Below are positions 1-5,964 of a stretch of 5,964 bases of DNA, piece after piece. The translations under genes and the position numbers were made by a program. Origin of the DNA: Betaproteobacteria bacterium (GTDB lineage: Bacteria > Pseudomonadota > Gammaproteobacteria > Burkholderiales > SG8-39); NCBI GenBank assembly GCA_011391185.1, contig JAABRB010000227.1, positions 1-5,964 on the forward strand, in the 5' to 3' direction. The notes below the pieces were generated by a model that saw only the letters and a list, made by a program, of their open reading frames with translations, was not told the origin of the DNA and ran no database searches. How positions within the stretch are numbered: position 1 is the stretch's first letter; every line of letters begins with the position of its first letter.

Positions 1-753
1 CCCGTCGATCGAGAGGATGCGGTCCCCGGGCCGCAGCCCGGCTTTTTCGGCAGCCCCCCCGGCGGTCAAGGTGTCGATCACGGGCGCGACACGCGGACGG
101 TCGAGTCGCAGGCCCAGCTTGACGAGGAAATCGCTCTCGAGATCCGCCTCGCTGAGCGTGGCGAGCTCGACGTCCCGCCACTCGATCGTCTTGCCGTTCG
201 CCAGCACTTCGAGACGCGCGTTTCGGCGCTCGAGCATGATTTCGAGAAGGCGCCAGCGCACATCGCTCCAGCTCGCCGTGGCCTGCCCGTTTACCGAGCG
301 GACGAGGTCGCCCTGCCTGACCCCTGCAATGGCCGCCGGCGTGTCGGGATCCGGGGTCCCCAGGAGCGGCTTCGCTTCCTGGATGCCGGCGAGGAACAGC
401 ACCCAGTACAAGGCGATGGCCAGGAGAAAGTTCGCGACCGGTCCTGCGACCACGATCGCGATCCGTCGCCCGACACCCTGTCGATTGAATGCCCGCGAAA
501 GATCGGCCGGCGCGACCGGTCCCTCGCGCTCGTCGACCATCTTGACGTAGCCGCCAATCGGCACGGCCGCGATGACCCACTCGGTCTGATCCCGTCCGAG
601 ACGGCGGACCCAGAGCGGGCGTCCGAATCCGACTGAGAAACGCACGACCTTCACACCGCACAGGCGCGCGACCAGGTAGTGGCCGAATTCGTGGACGACA
701 ATCAGGAGGCCGAGCGCCACGACGAAGGCGACCAGCGTGTAAAGAACGCTCAT
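1..753 (-). CDS. rseP: RIP (site-2) zinc metalloprotease RseP, 3' end beyond window
   Basis: Inner-membrane intramembrane protease which, in E. coli, makes the second cut in the anti-sigma factor RseA to release sigma E, and also clears remnant signal peptides. My own codon-by-codon translation from the ATG at 753 gives 251 residues without a stop, reaching base 1. Seen: a first membrane segment at about residues 4-24 holding the zinc motif HEFGH (H21, E22, H25); GFG at 42-44; VPIGGYVKM at 64-72; a second hydrophobic segment at about 97-127 opening with [13 protein letters not shown] (G104 to F109); a first PDZ domain at about 128-205 with AGVRQGDLV (143-151); and the start of a second PDZ domain with AGLRPGDRI (238-246). 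E. coli RseP has about 450 residues, so the rest of PDZ2, the later membrane helices and the LDG metal-ligand motif lie outside. The start is fixed by GAGG 5 nt upstream and by the ATGA overlap with dxr. No frameshift was found in the visible part. Confidence 0.97.
   Translation of the reverse strand, partial: MSVLYTLVAFVVALGLLIVVHEFGHYLVARLCGVKVVRFSVGFGRPLWVRRLGRDQTEWVIAAVPIGGYVKMVDEREGPVAPADLSRAFNRQGVGRRIAIVVAGPVANFLLAIALYWVLFLAGIQEAKPLLGTPDPDTPAAIAGVRQGDLVRSVNGQATASWSDVRWRLLEIMLERRNARLEVLANGKTIEWRDVELATLSEADLESDFLVKLGLRLDRPRVAPVIDTLTAGGAAEKAGLRPGDRILSIDG
750..753 (-). other. ATGA stop/start overlap of dxr and rseP
   Basis: The TGA of dxr (752-750) shares bases with the ATG of rseP (753-751), giving the 4-nt ATGA arrangement typical of translational coupling. 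The sequence GAGG at 759-762 lies 5 nt before the rseP ATG, inside the last dxr codons, and can serve as the rseP ribosome binding site. Coupling itself is inferred from the arrangement. Confidence 0.9.
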
Positions 754-1937
754 GCCGGCCTCGGGTCGCGCGCGCGCGCCGCCATGCGGGCCTGGCGATC
801 CGCTTCGAGCACATCCTCGAGCCCCTCCACCGGGCGGCAGGGAATCGCGTCGAGCGTGGCCTCGATGACGTCCGTAATCCGGGAGAACGGCAGCGCGCCC
901 GCGAGGAACGCCTCCACGGCGATCTCGTTCGCGGCATTGAAGATTGCCTGCGCTGTTCCACCCGCGCGCAGCACGTCGTAGGCCAGCGCCAGCGCCCGAA
1001 ACCGCACGAAGTCGGGGCGCTCGAAAGTGAGCGCACCGAACTCCGCGAGATCGAGCGGCGCGACCCCCGCCTCGACCCGGTCCGGGTAGGCGAGCGCCTG
1101 CGCGATGGGCGTGCGCATGTCGGGATTGCCGAGCTGCGCAATCACCGATCCATCCGCGTATTCGACCATGGAATGCACCACGCTTTGCGGGTGAATGACG
1201 ACCTCGATCTGATCCGGGGCGGCATCGAAGAGCCAGCGGGCTTCAATGACCTCGAGCGCCTTGTTCATCATCGTGGCGGAATCCACCGAGATCTTGCGAC
1301 CCATGCTCCATATCGGATGCGCGCACGCCTCGTCGGGCGTGACCGCATCGAGCTCCGCAAGCTTGCGCGTCCGGAACGGACCGCCGGACCCGGTGAGCAG
1401 TATGCGCCGAACCCCGGCATGACCGGCACTCGCCGACCCGCCCTGGGGCAGACACTGGAAGATCGCGTTGTGCTCGCTATCGATCGGCAGCAGCGGCCCG
1501 CCGCCGGCGCGCACGGCCGACATCAGGATCGGCCCCGCCATGACAAGCGCCTCCTTGTTTGCCAGCAGCACCTTCTTTCCGCACTGCGCCGCCGCGAGCG
1601 TGGGCCGCAATCCGGCGCTGCCGACGATCGCGGCCATGACGACGTCGACCTCCGGCATGGACGCAACTTCGATGAGACCGCGCTCGCCGACGAGCACCCT
1701 GGTCTCGAGACCCAATTCACGCAGGCGCGCCGTAAGGGTGGTGGCATTCTCGCTGTCGGCAACCACTGCGTAACGCGGTCGATGCTCGGCGCAGAGTCGC
1801 GCAAGTTCGCGCGTCTGGCTGTGCGCAGTGACCGCGTATACGCGGAAGCGGTCGGGGTGGCGCGCTACCACGTCGAGCGTCGATCGCCCGATCGAGCCCG
1901 TTGCGCCCAGGATGGCGAGCTGCTCGACGTACCTCAT
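750..1937 (-). CDS. dxr: 1-deoxy-D-xylulose 5-phosphate reductoisomerase
   Basis: Cytosolic NADPH- and divalent-metal-dependent enzyme that rearranges and reduces 1-deoxy-D-xylulose 5-phosphate to 2-C-methyl-D-erythritol 4-phosphate, the committed step of the MEP isoprenoid pathway and the target of fosmidomycin. The product has 395 residues, the usual size (E. coli 398). Visible: the NADPH-binding loop GATGSIG (11-17); LLANKEALV (124-132); PIDSEH (151-156) with metal ligands D153 and E155; SGGPFR (184-189); [15 protein letters not shown] (207-221); [11 protein letters not shown] (223-233) with the third metal ligand E229; and [12 protein letters not shown] (249-260) followed by [10 protein letters not shown] (270-279). 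The frame stays open 57 codons upstream of this ATG, inside cdsA, but the protein family begins at about [11 protein letters not shown] and this ATG forms ATGA with the cdsA stop, so 1937 is chosen. The upstream Shine-Dalgarno is weak (GGA at 1945-1947, 7 nt away), consistent with coupling to cdsA. Also known as ispC. Confidence 0.98.
   Translation of the reverse strand: MRYVEQLAILGATGSIGRSTLDVVARHPDRFRVYAVTAHSQTRELARLCAEHRPRYAVVADSENATTLTARLRELGLETRVLVGERGLIEVASMPEVDVVMAAIVGSAGLRPTLAAAQCGKKVLLANKEALVMAGPILMSAVRAGGGPLLPIDSEHNAIFQCLPQGGSASAGHAGVRRILLTGSGGPFRTRKLAELDAVTPDEACAHPIWSMGRKISVDSATMMNKALEVIEARWLFDAAPDQIEVVIHPQSVVHSMVEYADGSVIAQLGNPDMRTPIAQALAYPDRVEAGVAPLDLAEFGALTFERPDFVRFRALALAYDVLRAGGTAQAIFNAANEIAVEAFLAGALPFSRITDVIEATLDAIPCRPVEGLEDVLEADRQARMAARARDPRPA
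1934..1937 (-). other. ATGA stop/start overlap of cdsA and dxr
   Basis: The cdsA stop TGA (1936-1934) overlaps the dxr start ATG (1937-1935). Only a weak GGA lies upstream as a ribosome binding signal, so dxr initiation may depend on ribosomes finishing cdsA. The overlap is directly visible; the dependence is inferred. Confidence 0.9.
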
Positions 1938-2767
1938 GCAATCATCCAGATGAGTGCTGCGAACGGTAGCGTCGCCGTCAGCGCATCCACGCGATCGAGC
2001 ACGCCTCCGTGACCGGGCAGCAGTCGGCCGCTGTCTTTCAGGCCCGCCTGACGCTTCATCGCAGATTCGAACAGATCGCCCAGGACGGCGAGTACGGTGA
2101 GGATCCACACCACGGCGAGCGTCCAGAAAAGCGTACCTGGCAAGTCACGCACGAGCGCGGGCAGATGACGTGGAGCGAGCGCGACCCACGCCACCGCATA
2201 ACATGCCGTCGCAATGACCGCGCCGTAAAACCCTTCCCATGTCTTCCCGGGGCTGATCTGCGGCGCAAGCTTGCGCACGCCGAACCGTCTTCCGACGAAA
2301 AAAGCCGCGATATCGGCTACCCATGCGACGCCCATGGCAAGCAGCAGCGTCGCGGGTTGCATATTACGCAGTTGTACCAGCGCGAGAAAGGTCGGAATCA
2401 GCACCACGACCCCCGCTCCGAGTACGAGCGACGCCGACGGCATCGCAGGGCGGCGACGCAGCCAGATCGGTACCGCGATCAACCAGAAAAGCAGGGCTGC
2501 CGTGTAGACCGGAAAAAGCAGCAGCGCACCCGGCCGACCCGTCGATAATCCGAGCGCCCAGGCAAGCCCGACACCCGCGGCCCCCATGCCGAGGGCATAC
2601 GCCAAGCGCGGGCCGCGGGCATCGCGCGCGAAGCCCCACCACTCCCATGCGGCAATCGTCAGAATCACCGCAGCCAGGGCGCTCCAGCCCCACGACGGCA
2701 GGGCGAAGAGCGCGACGAGCAGCGCGGCGGCCAGCGTGATGGCCGTAAGGACCCGCGTCCGGAGCAT
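1934..2767 (-). CDS. cdsA: Phosphatidate cytidylyltransferase (CDP-diglyceride synthase)
   Basis: Integral inner-membrane enzyme that joins CTP and phosphatidic acid to give CDP-diacylglycerol and pyrophosphate, the branch point for phosphatidylethanolamine, phosphatidylglycerol and cardiolipin. The 277-residue product is strongly hydrophobic, with likely membrane segments at about 5-45 (two), 57-75, 80-102, 113-132, 139-158, 181-200, 212-231 and 262-277. The family signature is complete at the C-terminus: S235, K238-R239, K244-D245, then [11 protein letters not shown] (251-261) with H253, D258, R259 and D261. ISPGKTWEG (171-179) is another conserved block. The frame is open a further 107 codons upstream, but that part is a shadow of uppS with no CdsA character; MLRTRV at 2767 is the first sensible start. 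It lies 22 nt after the uppS stop with only a weak GGGG before it, so coupling to uppS is plausible. The CTP it consumes derives from UMP through PyrH, encoded in the same cluster. Confidence 0.97.
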   Translation of the reverse strand: MLRTRVLTAITLAAALLVALFALPSWGWSALAAVILTIAAWEWWGFARDARGPRLAYALGMGAAGVGLAWALGLSTGRPGALLLFPVYTAALLFWLIAVPIWLRRRPAMPSASLVLGAGVVVLIPTFLALVQLRNMQPATLLLAMGVAWVADIAAFFVGRRFGVRKLAPQISPGKTWEGFYGAVIATACYAVAWVALAPRHLPALVRDLPGTLFWTLAVVWILTVLAVLGDLFESAMKRQAGLKDSGRLLPGHGGVLDRVDALTATLPFAALIWMIA

Positions 2768-2789
2768 CGGGGCGGGCGACCCCAGCCCG

Positions 2790-3581
2790 CTAGGCGCGGC
2801 GCCTGCGGGGCTCGGCACGCGGTTTCGCCGCTTTCCGGGGCGTGGACACCTGTTCGCTGGTCCGCCCGAAGCGCCGTTCACGACCCTGGTACGACGTGAT
2901 CGCGTCGTCGAGCGCACGTGCGTCGAAGTCGGGCCAGAGCGTCGGCGTGAAGCAGAGCTCGGTATAGGCGAGCTGCCAGAGCAGGAAATTGCTGATCCGC
3001 TGCTCGCCTCCGGTACGAATGAACAGATCCGGCTCGGGCGCGTAGTTGAGCGCAAGGTGGCGAGCGAGGTCGCTTTCCGTGTAGGCAACGGGATCGGAGC
3101 GCGATTCGGCCACCATCCGGTTGACGGCCTGCATCAGATCCCACCGGCCGCCGTAGTTCGCAGCGATTGTCAGCGTGAGGCGGCGGTTCTCGGCAGTGAT
3201 TGCTTCGGCCTTTCGCGCGAGGGTCGCGACGACGCCCCCGAACGGCTCGAGGTCGCCGATGACTCGCAGGCGAATGCCGACTTCGTGCAATTTCGTCACT
3301 TCCTGCTCGAGGGCGGCGCGGAACAGCTGCTGCAGGACCGATACCTCTTCCGCAGGCCGGCGCCAGTTCTCGGAACTGAAAGCGAACAGCGTCAGGTACT
3401 CGACCCCGCGCTCGACGCAGCGTTTCACGGTTTCGCGCACCGCCTCCCGCCCGCGGCGGTGGCCTGCGACACGCGGCAGGAGCCGCTCGCGCGCCCAGCG
3501 CCCATTGCCGTCCATGATGATCGCGATGTGGTGTGGGACCGCATCGGTCTCGGGGATCGATTCCGTGGTGCTCTTGAACAT
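2790..3581 (-). CDS. uppS: Undecaprenyl diphosphate synthase (cis-prenyltransferase)
   Basis: Adds eight isopentenyl units in cis to farnesyl diphosphate, making C55 undecaprenyl diphosphate, the carrier precursor for peptidoglycan and O-antigen; it acts at the cytoplasmic face of the membrane. The 263-residue product shows all cis-prenyltransferase blocks: [14 protein letters not shown] (17-30) with catalytic D24; GH at 40-41 (H41); [11 protein letters not shown] (66-76); ANYGGRWD (141-148); and [19 protein letters not shown] (185-203) followed by E208 and PDFD (217-220). The start is the only ATG before the DGNGR block. Its ribosome binding site is poor (GGAA about 11 nt upstream). The core ends near RERRFG (234-239), as in E. 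coli (253 residues); what follows is a short tail rich in Lys, Arg, Pro and Ala, discussed in the findings. The stop is TAG, whereas five of the other six genes in the window end visibly in TGA or TAA and rseP's stop is outside. Also known as ispU. Confidence 0.97.
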   Translation of the reverse strand: MFKSTTESIPETDAVPHHIAIIMDGNGRWARERLLPRVAGHRRGREAVRETVKRCVERGVEYLTLFAFSSENWRRPAEEVSVLQQLFRAALEQEVTKLHEVGIRLRVIGDLEPFGGVVATLARKAEAITAENRRLTLTIAANYGGRWDLMQAVNRMVAESRSDPVAYTESDLARHLALNYAPEPDLFIRTGGEQRISNFLLWQLAYTELCFTPTLWPDFDARALDDAITSYQGRERRFGRTSEQVSTPRKAAKPRAEPRRRRA

Positions 3582-3615
3582 TGAGGTACCGTTTCCGCGC
3601 CTTGTCTCGCGCCTG

Positions 3616-4176
3616 TCAAATCGCCATCAGGTCCGCTTCCTTCTGCTGCAGGATCTTGTCGACCTCCGCGATGTGACGGTCGGTGAGCTTCTGGATCTCG
3701 TCCTGCGTGCGCCGATCTTCGTCTTCCGAGATCGTCTTGGCCTTGAGGAGTTCCTTCAAGTGGTGAATTCCATCGCGGCGCAGATTGCGTACGGAGACAC
3801 GGGCGGTCTCCGCCTCGTGCCGGACCACCTTGATGAGCTCCTTGCGACGCTCTTCGGTCAGCGCCGGCATGGGCACGCGCACCAGATCACCCTGCGAGGC
3901 CGGGTTGAGTCCGAGGTCCGCGTCGCGTATCGCCTTCTCGATTACCGATCCCATCTTCTTTTCCCAGGGGGAGACGCCGATCGTTCGGGCATCGATCAGG
4001 GTCACGTTGGCCACCTGGTTCAGCGGCGTCGGATTCCCGTAGTAGTCGACGAGGACGTGATCGAGGATGCCGGGGTGCGCGCGGCCCGTCCTGACTTTCG
4101 ACAGATCCGCCTTGAGGGATTCGAGTGACTTCTGCATCTTCTGCTCGGCAGTCTTCTTGATCGATGCAATGTCCAT
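3616..4176 (-). CDS. frr: Ribosome recycling factor
   Basis: Works with EF-G after termination to split the post-termination 70S complex so that subunits, mRNA and tRNA can be reused; cytosolic and normally essential. The product is 186 residues (E. coli 185) and aligns by eye over its full length: a long helix opening with [16 protein letters not shown] (7-22), the conserved RTGRAHP (29-35), the domain II region with [15 protein letters not shown] (44-58), SPWEK (69-73), and the closing helical hairpin with VSVRNLRRD (127-135), [18 protein letters not shown] (149-166) and a C-terminal KEADLMAI. The arginine of the NLRRD block (R133) corresponds to R132 of E. coli, needed for ribosome binding. 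The start is supported by a strong GAGGAG 8 nt upstream. It follows pyrH by 44 nt and precedes uppS by 34 nt. Confidence 0.98.
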   Translation of the reverse strand: MDIASIKKTAEQKMQKSLESLKADLSKVRTGRAHPGILDHVLVDYYGNPTPLNQVANVTLIDARTIGVSPWEKKMGSVIEKAIRDADLGLNPASQGDLVRVPMPALTEERRKELIKVVRHEAETARVSVRNLRRDGIHHLKELLKAKTISEDEDRRTQDEIQKLTDRHIAEVDKILQQKEADLMAI

Positions 4177-4182
4177 GGCAGC

Positions 4183-4190
4183 TTCTCCTC
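4183..4190 (-). promoter_or_regulatory. Strong Shine-Dalgarno of frr
   Basis: On the minus strand this reads GAGGAGAA, ending 6 nt before the frr ATG at 4176 with the GAGGAG core 8 nt away. It is the strongest ribosome binding site in the window together with that of tsf, and it fixes the frr start. Confidence 0.85.
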
Positions 4191-4193
4191 GTC

Positions 4194-4209
4194 CGGCCGC
4201 ACCCGGCCG
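4194..4209 (-). repeat. GC-rich inverted repeat between pyrH and frr
   Basis: Two copies of the self-complementary hexamer CGGCCG (4194-4199 and 4204-4209) flank a 4-nt spacer that reads GGTG on the transcript, so the RNA can form a 6-bp all-GC hairpin. It sits 11 nt after the pyrH stop and 3 nt before the frr Shine-Dalgarno. No run of U follows, so it is not a standard intrinsic terminator. Any effect on frr expression or mRNA processing is speculation. Confidence 0.6.
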
Positions 4210-4220
4210 TCCTTCCGAAC

Positions 4221-4934
4221 TTAACAGTGTACGAGGGTACCCTCGTTCTCGCCGACCACTACGCGCCAGAGCGCGCGGGGCTTGTTGATGCTGAAGACCG
4301 TCACCGGAAGCTTCTGATCGCGGCAGAGCGCCAGCGCCGTCGCATCCATGACGCCCAGATTCCGTGCGATCGCCTCGTCGAAACTGACCCGCTCGTAGCG
4401 CCGCGCGCCGGGATCGAGCTTGGGGTCCGCCGTGTAGACGCCATCGACCTTGGTCGCCTTCAGCACCATTTCGGCCCCGATCTCGCTGCCCCGCAATGCG
4501 GCGGCGGTATCCGTCGTGAAAAACGGGTTTCCGGTACCCGCGGCGAAGATCACGATCTTGCCTTCCTCGAGATAACGGATCGCCTTCGGCCGGATGTAAG
4601 GCTCGACCACCTGCTCGATGTTGATCGCCGATTGAACTCGCGCGATCAATCCGCGCTGGCGCATCACGTCGCCCAGCGCGAGGGCGTTCATGATGGTCGC
4701 CAGCATGCCCATGTAATCGGCCGTGGCCCGGTCCATGCCGGCGGCTCCGAGCGCCACGCCGCGGAAGATGTTGCCACCCCCGATCACGATGCCGATCTCG
4801 ACGCCCATTTCGGCCACCGAGGCAACCTCGCCGACGATCGTCTCGATGGTCTGGCGATTGATACCGAACGCGTCCTCCCCCATCAGCGCTTCCCCCGAGA
4901 GCTTCAGCAGGATCCGCTTGTACCGGGGTGCCAT
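4221..4934 (-). CDS. pyrH: UMP kinase (uridylate kinase)
   Basis: Cytosolic enzyme that phosphorylates UMP to UDP with ATP in pyrimidine nucleotide synthesis. The bacterial enzyme belongs to the amino acid kinase fold, is hexameric in studied species, and is typically activated by GTP and inhibited by UTP. The 237-residue product (E. coli 241) shows LLKLSGEAL (9-17), the glycine-rich IGGGNIFRG (51-59), [13 protein letters not shown] (68-80) with the UMP-contacting D73, [18 protein letters not shown] (131-148), and [14 protein letters not shown] (158-171). It ends in EGTLVHC (231-237), a C-terminus I associate with betaproteobacterial orthologues. The ATG at 4934 has GGGAAAGG (4945-4952) 10 nt upstream and gives the family's usual N-terminus. 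It lies 43 nt after tsf. Its UDP product leads to UTP and CTP, and CTP is a substrate of CdsA downstream. Confidence 0.98.
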   Translation of the reverse strand: MAPRYKRILLKLSGEALMGEDAFGINRQTIETIVGEVASVAEMGVEIGIVIGGGNIFRGVALGAAGMDRATADYMGMLATIMNALALGDVMRQRGLIARVQSAINIEQVVEPYIRPKAIRYLEEGKIVIFAAGTGNPFFTTDTAAALRGSEIGAEMVLKATKVDGVYTADPKLDPGARRYERVSFDEAIARNLGVMDATALALCRDQKLPVTVFSINKPRALWRVVVGENEGTLVHC

Positions 4935-4944
4935 GACTCGTTCG

Positions 4945-4952
4945 CCTTTCCC
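4945..4952 (-). promoter_or_regulatory. Ribosome binding site of pyrH
   Basis: Minus-strand GGGAAAGG, 10 nt before the pyrH ATG, in the 43-nt gap after tsf. It matches only part of the Shine-Dalgarno consensus and the spacing is somewhat long. The gap contains no hairpin or promoter that I could recognise. Confidence 0.5.
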
Positions 4953-4977
4953 TGTTCCGTCGATCAGTCGTGCTGCG

Positions 4978-5862
4978 TCACTTGCGACCTGCGGACTGCG
5001 CCTGCGCCATCACCTCGGCGGCAAAATCGTCCGACCGCTTTTCCAGCCCTTCGCCGACCACGAAAAAGGCATAGGACAAGACCTTTCCCTTGCGGGCGGC
5101 GAGCGCTTTTTCGACCGACTGCTTGTCGTCCTTCACGAATGGCTGGCCAAGCAGCGTGATTTCATTGATGAATTTGGCGAGCCCCCCTTCCACCATCCGG
5201 GTCGCAATTTCGGGGGTCTTGCCGGATTCCCTGGCCCGGGCCGCCAGGACCTCCTGCTCGCGGCTGATCACGTCGCCCGGCACATCGGCCCTGGACATGT
5301 AGCGCGGCTTGGCAAAGGCGACGTGCATCGCGGCGTCCTTTCCGACATCCTCTCCGCCTTCGTATTCCACCAGCACGCCAATTTTCACTCCGTGCAGATA
5401 GTGCCCGATCCGGGCGACCGACTGGGTCCGGTGAAATCGGCGAATCGTCATGTTCTCGCCGATCTTCTGCACGAGCGCCTGGCGCTTCGTTTCGATCCTC
5501 TCGCCATCCAGCTCCAACGCCGCGAGCGCCGCAATGTCGGAGGGATTCTTCTCTGCGACCACTTGGGCGAGCCCGTGTGCAAAGCGGAGGAAGTCCTCAT
5601 TCTTCGCCACGAAATCGGTTTCGCTGTTGACCTCGACCATGGCCGCAAGCCGCGCGTCTTTGGCGACGTACATCCCGATCGCACCCTCCGCGGCAAGGCG
5701 GCCGGCCGCCTTGCTCGCCTTGGCGCCGCTGCGGACGCGCAGCAGGTCTTCGGCCTTCGCCACATCCCCGCCCGCTTCCGCGAGCGCCTTCTTGCACTCC
5801 ATCATCCCGAGGCCCGTGACCTCGCGCAGTTCCTTGACCATGGCGGCGGTGACTTCTGCCAT
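4978..5862 (-). CDS. tsf: Translation elongation factor Ts
   Basis: Nucleotide exchange factor that binds EF-Tu-GDP and speeds GDP release so that EF-Tu can be reloaded with GTP. The 294-residue product (E. coli 283) is complete. Visible: an N-terminal UBA-like domain (about 1-55) with [19 protein letters not shown] (9-27); the EF-Tu-contacting TDFVAKN (82-88) with D83 and F84, corresponding to the D and F that insert at the EF-Tu magnesium site in E. coli; [11 protein letters not shown] (132-142); the second core subdomain with [14 protein letters not shown] (157-170) and [10 protein letters not shown] (177-186); a dimerisation or coiled-coil region around 195-240; GQPFVKD (239-245); and VGEGLEK (269-275) near the end. 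The start is set by AGGAG 6 nt upstream and by the standard MAEVTA N-terminus. It leads the gene series in the window; rpsB normally precedes it. Confidence 0.98.
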   Translation of the reverse strand: MAEVTAAMVKELREVTGLGMMECKKALAEAGGDVAKAEDLLRVRSGAKASKAAGRLAAEGAIGMYVAKDARLAAMVEVNSETDFVAKNEDFLRFAHGLAQVVAEKNPSDIAALAALELDGERIETKRQALVQKIGENMTIRRFHRTQSVARIGHYLHGVKIGVLVEYEGGEDVGKDAAMHVAFAKPRYMSRADVPGDVISREQEVLAARARESGKTPEIATRMVEGGLAKFINEITLLGQPFVKDDKQSVEKALAARKGKVLSYAFFVVGEGLEKRSDDFAAEVMAQAQSAGRK

Positions 5863-5964
5863 TCCTTGCTCCTGTCGAATTACTCAGACGCGCCCACCGC
5901 TTCGCCCGTGAGGCTGCGGCATCCGCGCGCTGTGGGTATCCGGTGGAGCTTGCTGCTCGCACCT
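5863..5964 (-). other. Leader region upstream of tsf; no gene recognised
   Basis: About 100 nt between the tsf start and the window edge. Apart from the tsf Shine-Dalgarno I see no promoter, tRNA or terminator. One minus-strand frame is open from the edge to TAA at 5880-5882 (ending LTGEAVGASE) and could be the last 27 codons of rpsB, whose usual place is here, but it lacks the acidic EFVEV-like ending I expect of ribosomal protein S2. A second frame is open to TGA at 5885-5887 and a third runs on into tsf out of frame. The stretch is more likely rpsB-tsf spacer than coding. Confidence 0.5.
5869..5873 (-). promoter_or_regulatory. Shine-Dalgarno of tsf
   Basis: AGGAG on the minus strand with a 6-nt spacer to the tsf ATG at 5862. 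A second purine run (AAGGA, 5863-5867) touches the start codon and is too close to act. The site confirms the annotated start. Confidence 0.85.

Noticed and set aside
17..550. Plus-strand open frame of 177 codons at the left edge
   Set aside because: The opposite strand carries rseP with HEFGH, GPVANF and PDZ motifs in one unbroken frame from 753 to 1. The plus-strand product is low-complexity, rich in Ser, Arg and Ala, and is a shadow.
1..753. Possible frameshift or pseudogene in rseP
   Set aside because: Direct translation of every codon from 753 to 1 is uninterrupted and keeps the catalytic motif and both PDZ beginnings. The gene is only cut by the window edge.
1938..2108. N-terminal extension of 57 codons on Dxr
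   Set aside because: It overlaps the CdsA signature region in another frame, and the Dxr family starts a few residues before GATGSIG, which fits the ATG at 1937.
2768..3088. N-terminal extension of 107 codons on CdsA
   Set aside because: The frame is open but overlaps uppS completely in another frame, and its Ser/Arg-rich content has no membrane or CdsA character. The normal CdsA N-terminus begins at 2767.
4194..4209. Intrinsic terminator between pyrH and frr
   Set aside because: The 6-bp GC stem is not followed by a U-run on the minus-strand transcript, and frr with a strong ribosome binding site follows at once.
2586..5159. Long plus-strand open frames of over 300 codons (2586-3584, 3175-4128, 4164-5159), with a shorter one at 1173-2012
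   Set aside because: They lie antisense to uppS, frr, pyrH and dxr, all recognised by full sets of family motifs. Their translations are Arg- and His-rich with no family resemblance, as expected for antisense frames in GC-rich coding DNA.
5597..5962. Minus-strand open frame running from the leader into tsf
   Set aside because: It overlaps the conserved N-terminal half of tsf out of frame and shows no motif.
1..5964. Mobile elements, CRISPR arrays, tRNA or rRNA genes, phage or defence genes
   Set aside because: Both strands were read: there are no regularly spaced repeats, no transposase motifs, no tRNA-like cloverleaf and no unexplained coding space, since seven housekeeping genes fill almost the entire window.

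Overview
The window is a compact, entirely minus-strand block of conserved housekeeping genes. In transcription order (right to left) they are tsf, pyrH, frr, uppS, cdsA, dxr and the first 251 codons of rseP, which runs off the left edge. The base composition is clearly GC-rich. The proteins read like those of a betaproteobacterium: EF-Ts has the LRVRSG-KASKAA stretch and TDFVAKN motif common in that group, PyrH ends in [10 protein letters not shown], and the order frr-uppS-cdsA-dxr-rseP is the one I know from betaproteobacteria and pseudomonads, whereas in E. coli dxr sits between frr and uppS. The class assignment is by recall, not by a search.

Layout. 5863-5964: about 100 nt upstream of tsf with its Shine-Dalgarno site and no recognisable gene; rpsB would be expected just beyond the edge. 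4978-5862: tsf. 4221-4934: pyrH. 3616-4176: frr, with a small GC hairpin in front of it. 2790-3581: uppS with a basic C-terminal tail. 1934-2767: cdsA. 750-1937: dxr, overlapping cdsA by ATGA. 1-753: rseP (partial), overlapping dxr by ATGA. Gaps are 43, 44, 34 and 22 nt, then two 4-nt overlaps. No intrinsic terminator or convincing promoter was seen between genes, so transcription as one unit (probably entered upstream at rpsB) is the simplest reading. No stretch longer than about 100 nt lacks a gene.

How the genes fit together. tsf and frr serve translation (EF-Tu recharging and ribosome recycling). pyrH makes UDP on the way to UTP and CTP. dxr commits carbon to the MEP isoprenoid pathway, whose products feed UppS, the maker of undecaprenyl diphosphate, the lipid carrier for peptidoglycan and other surface polymers. 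cdsA uses CTP to make CDP-diacylglycerol for phospholipids. rseP is the inner-membrane site-2 protease of envelope-stress signalling. The cluster therefore joins protein synthesis with envelope growth and surveillance.

I found no mobile element, CRISPR array, RNA gene, phage trait, pseudogene or unknown gene, and nothing that points to an undescribed system. The findings are modest points about gene junctions and one protein tail.
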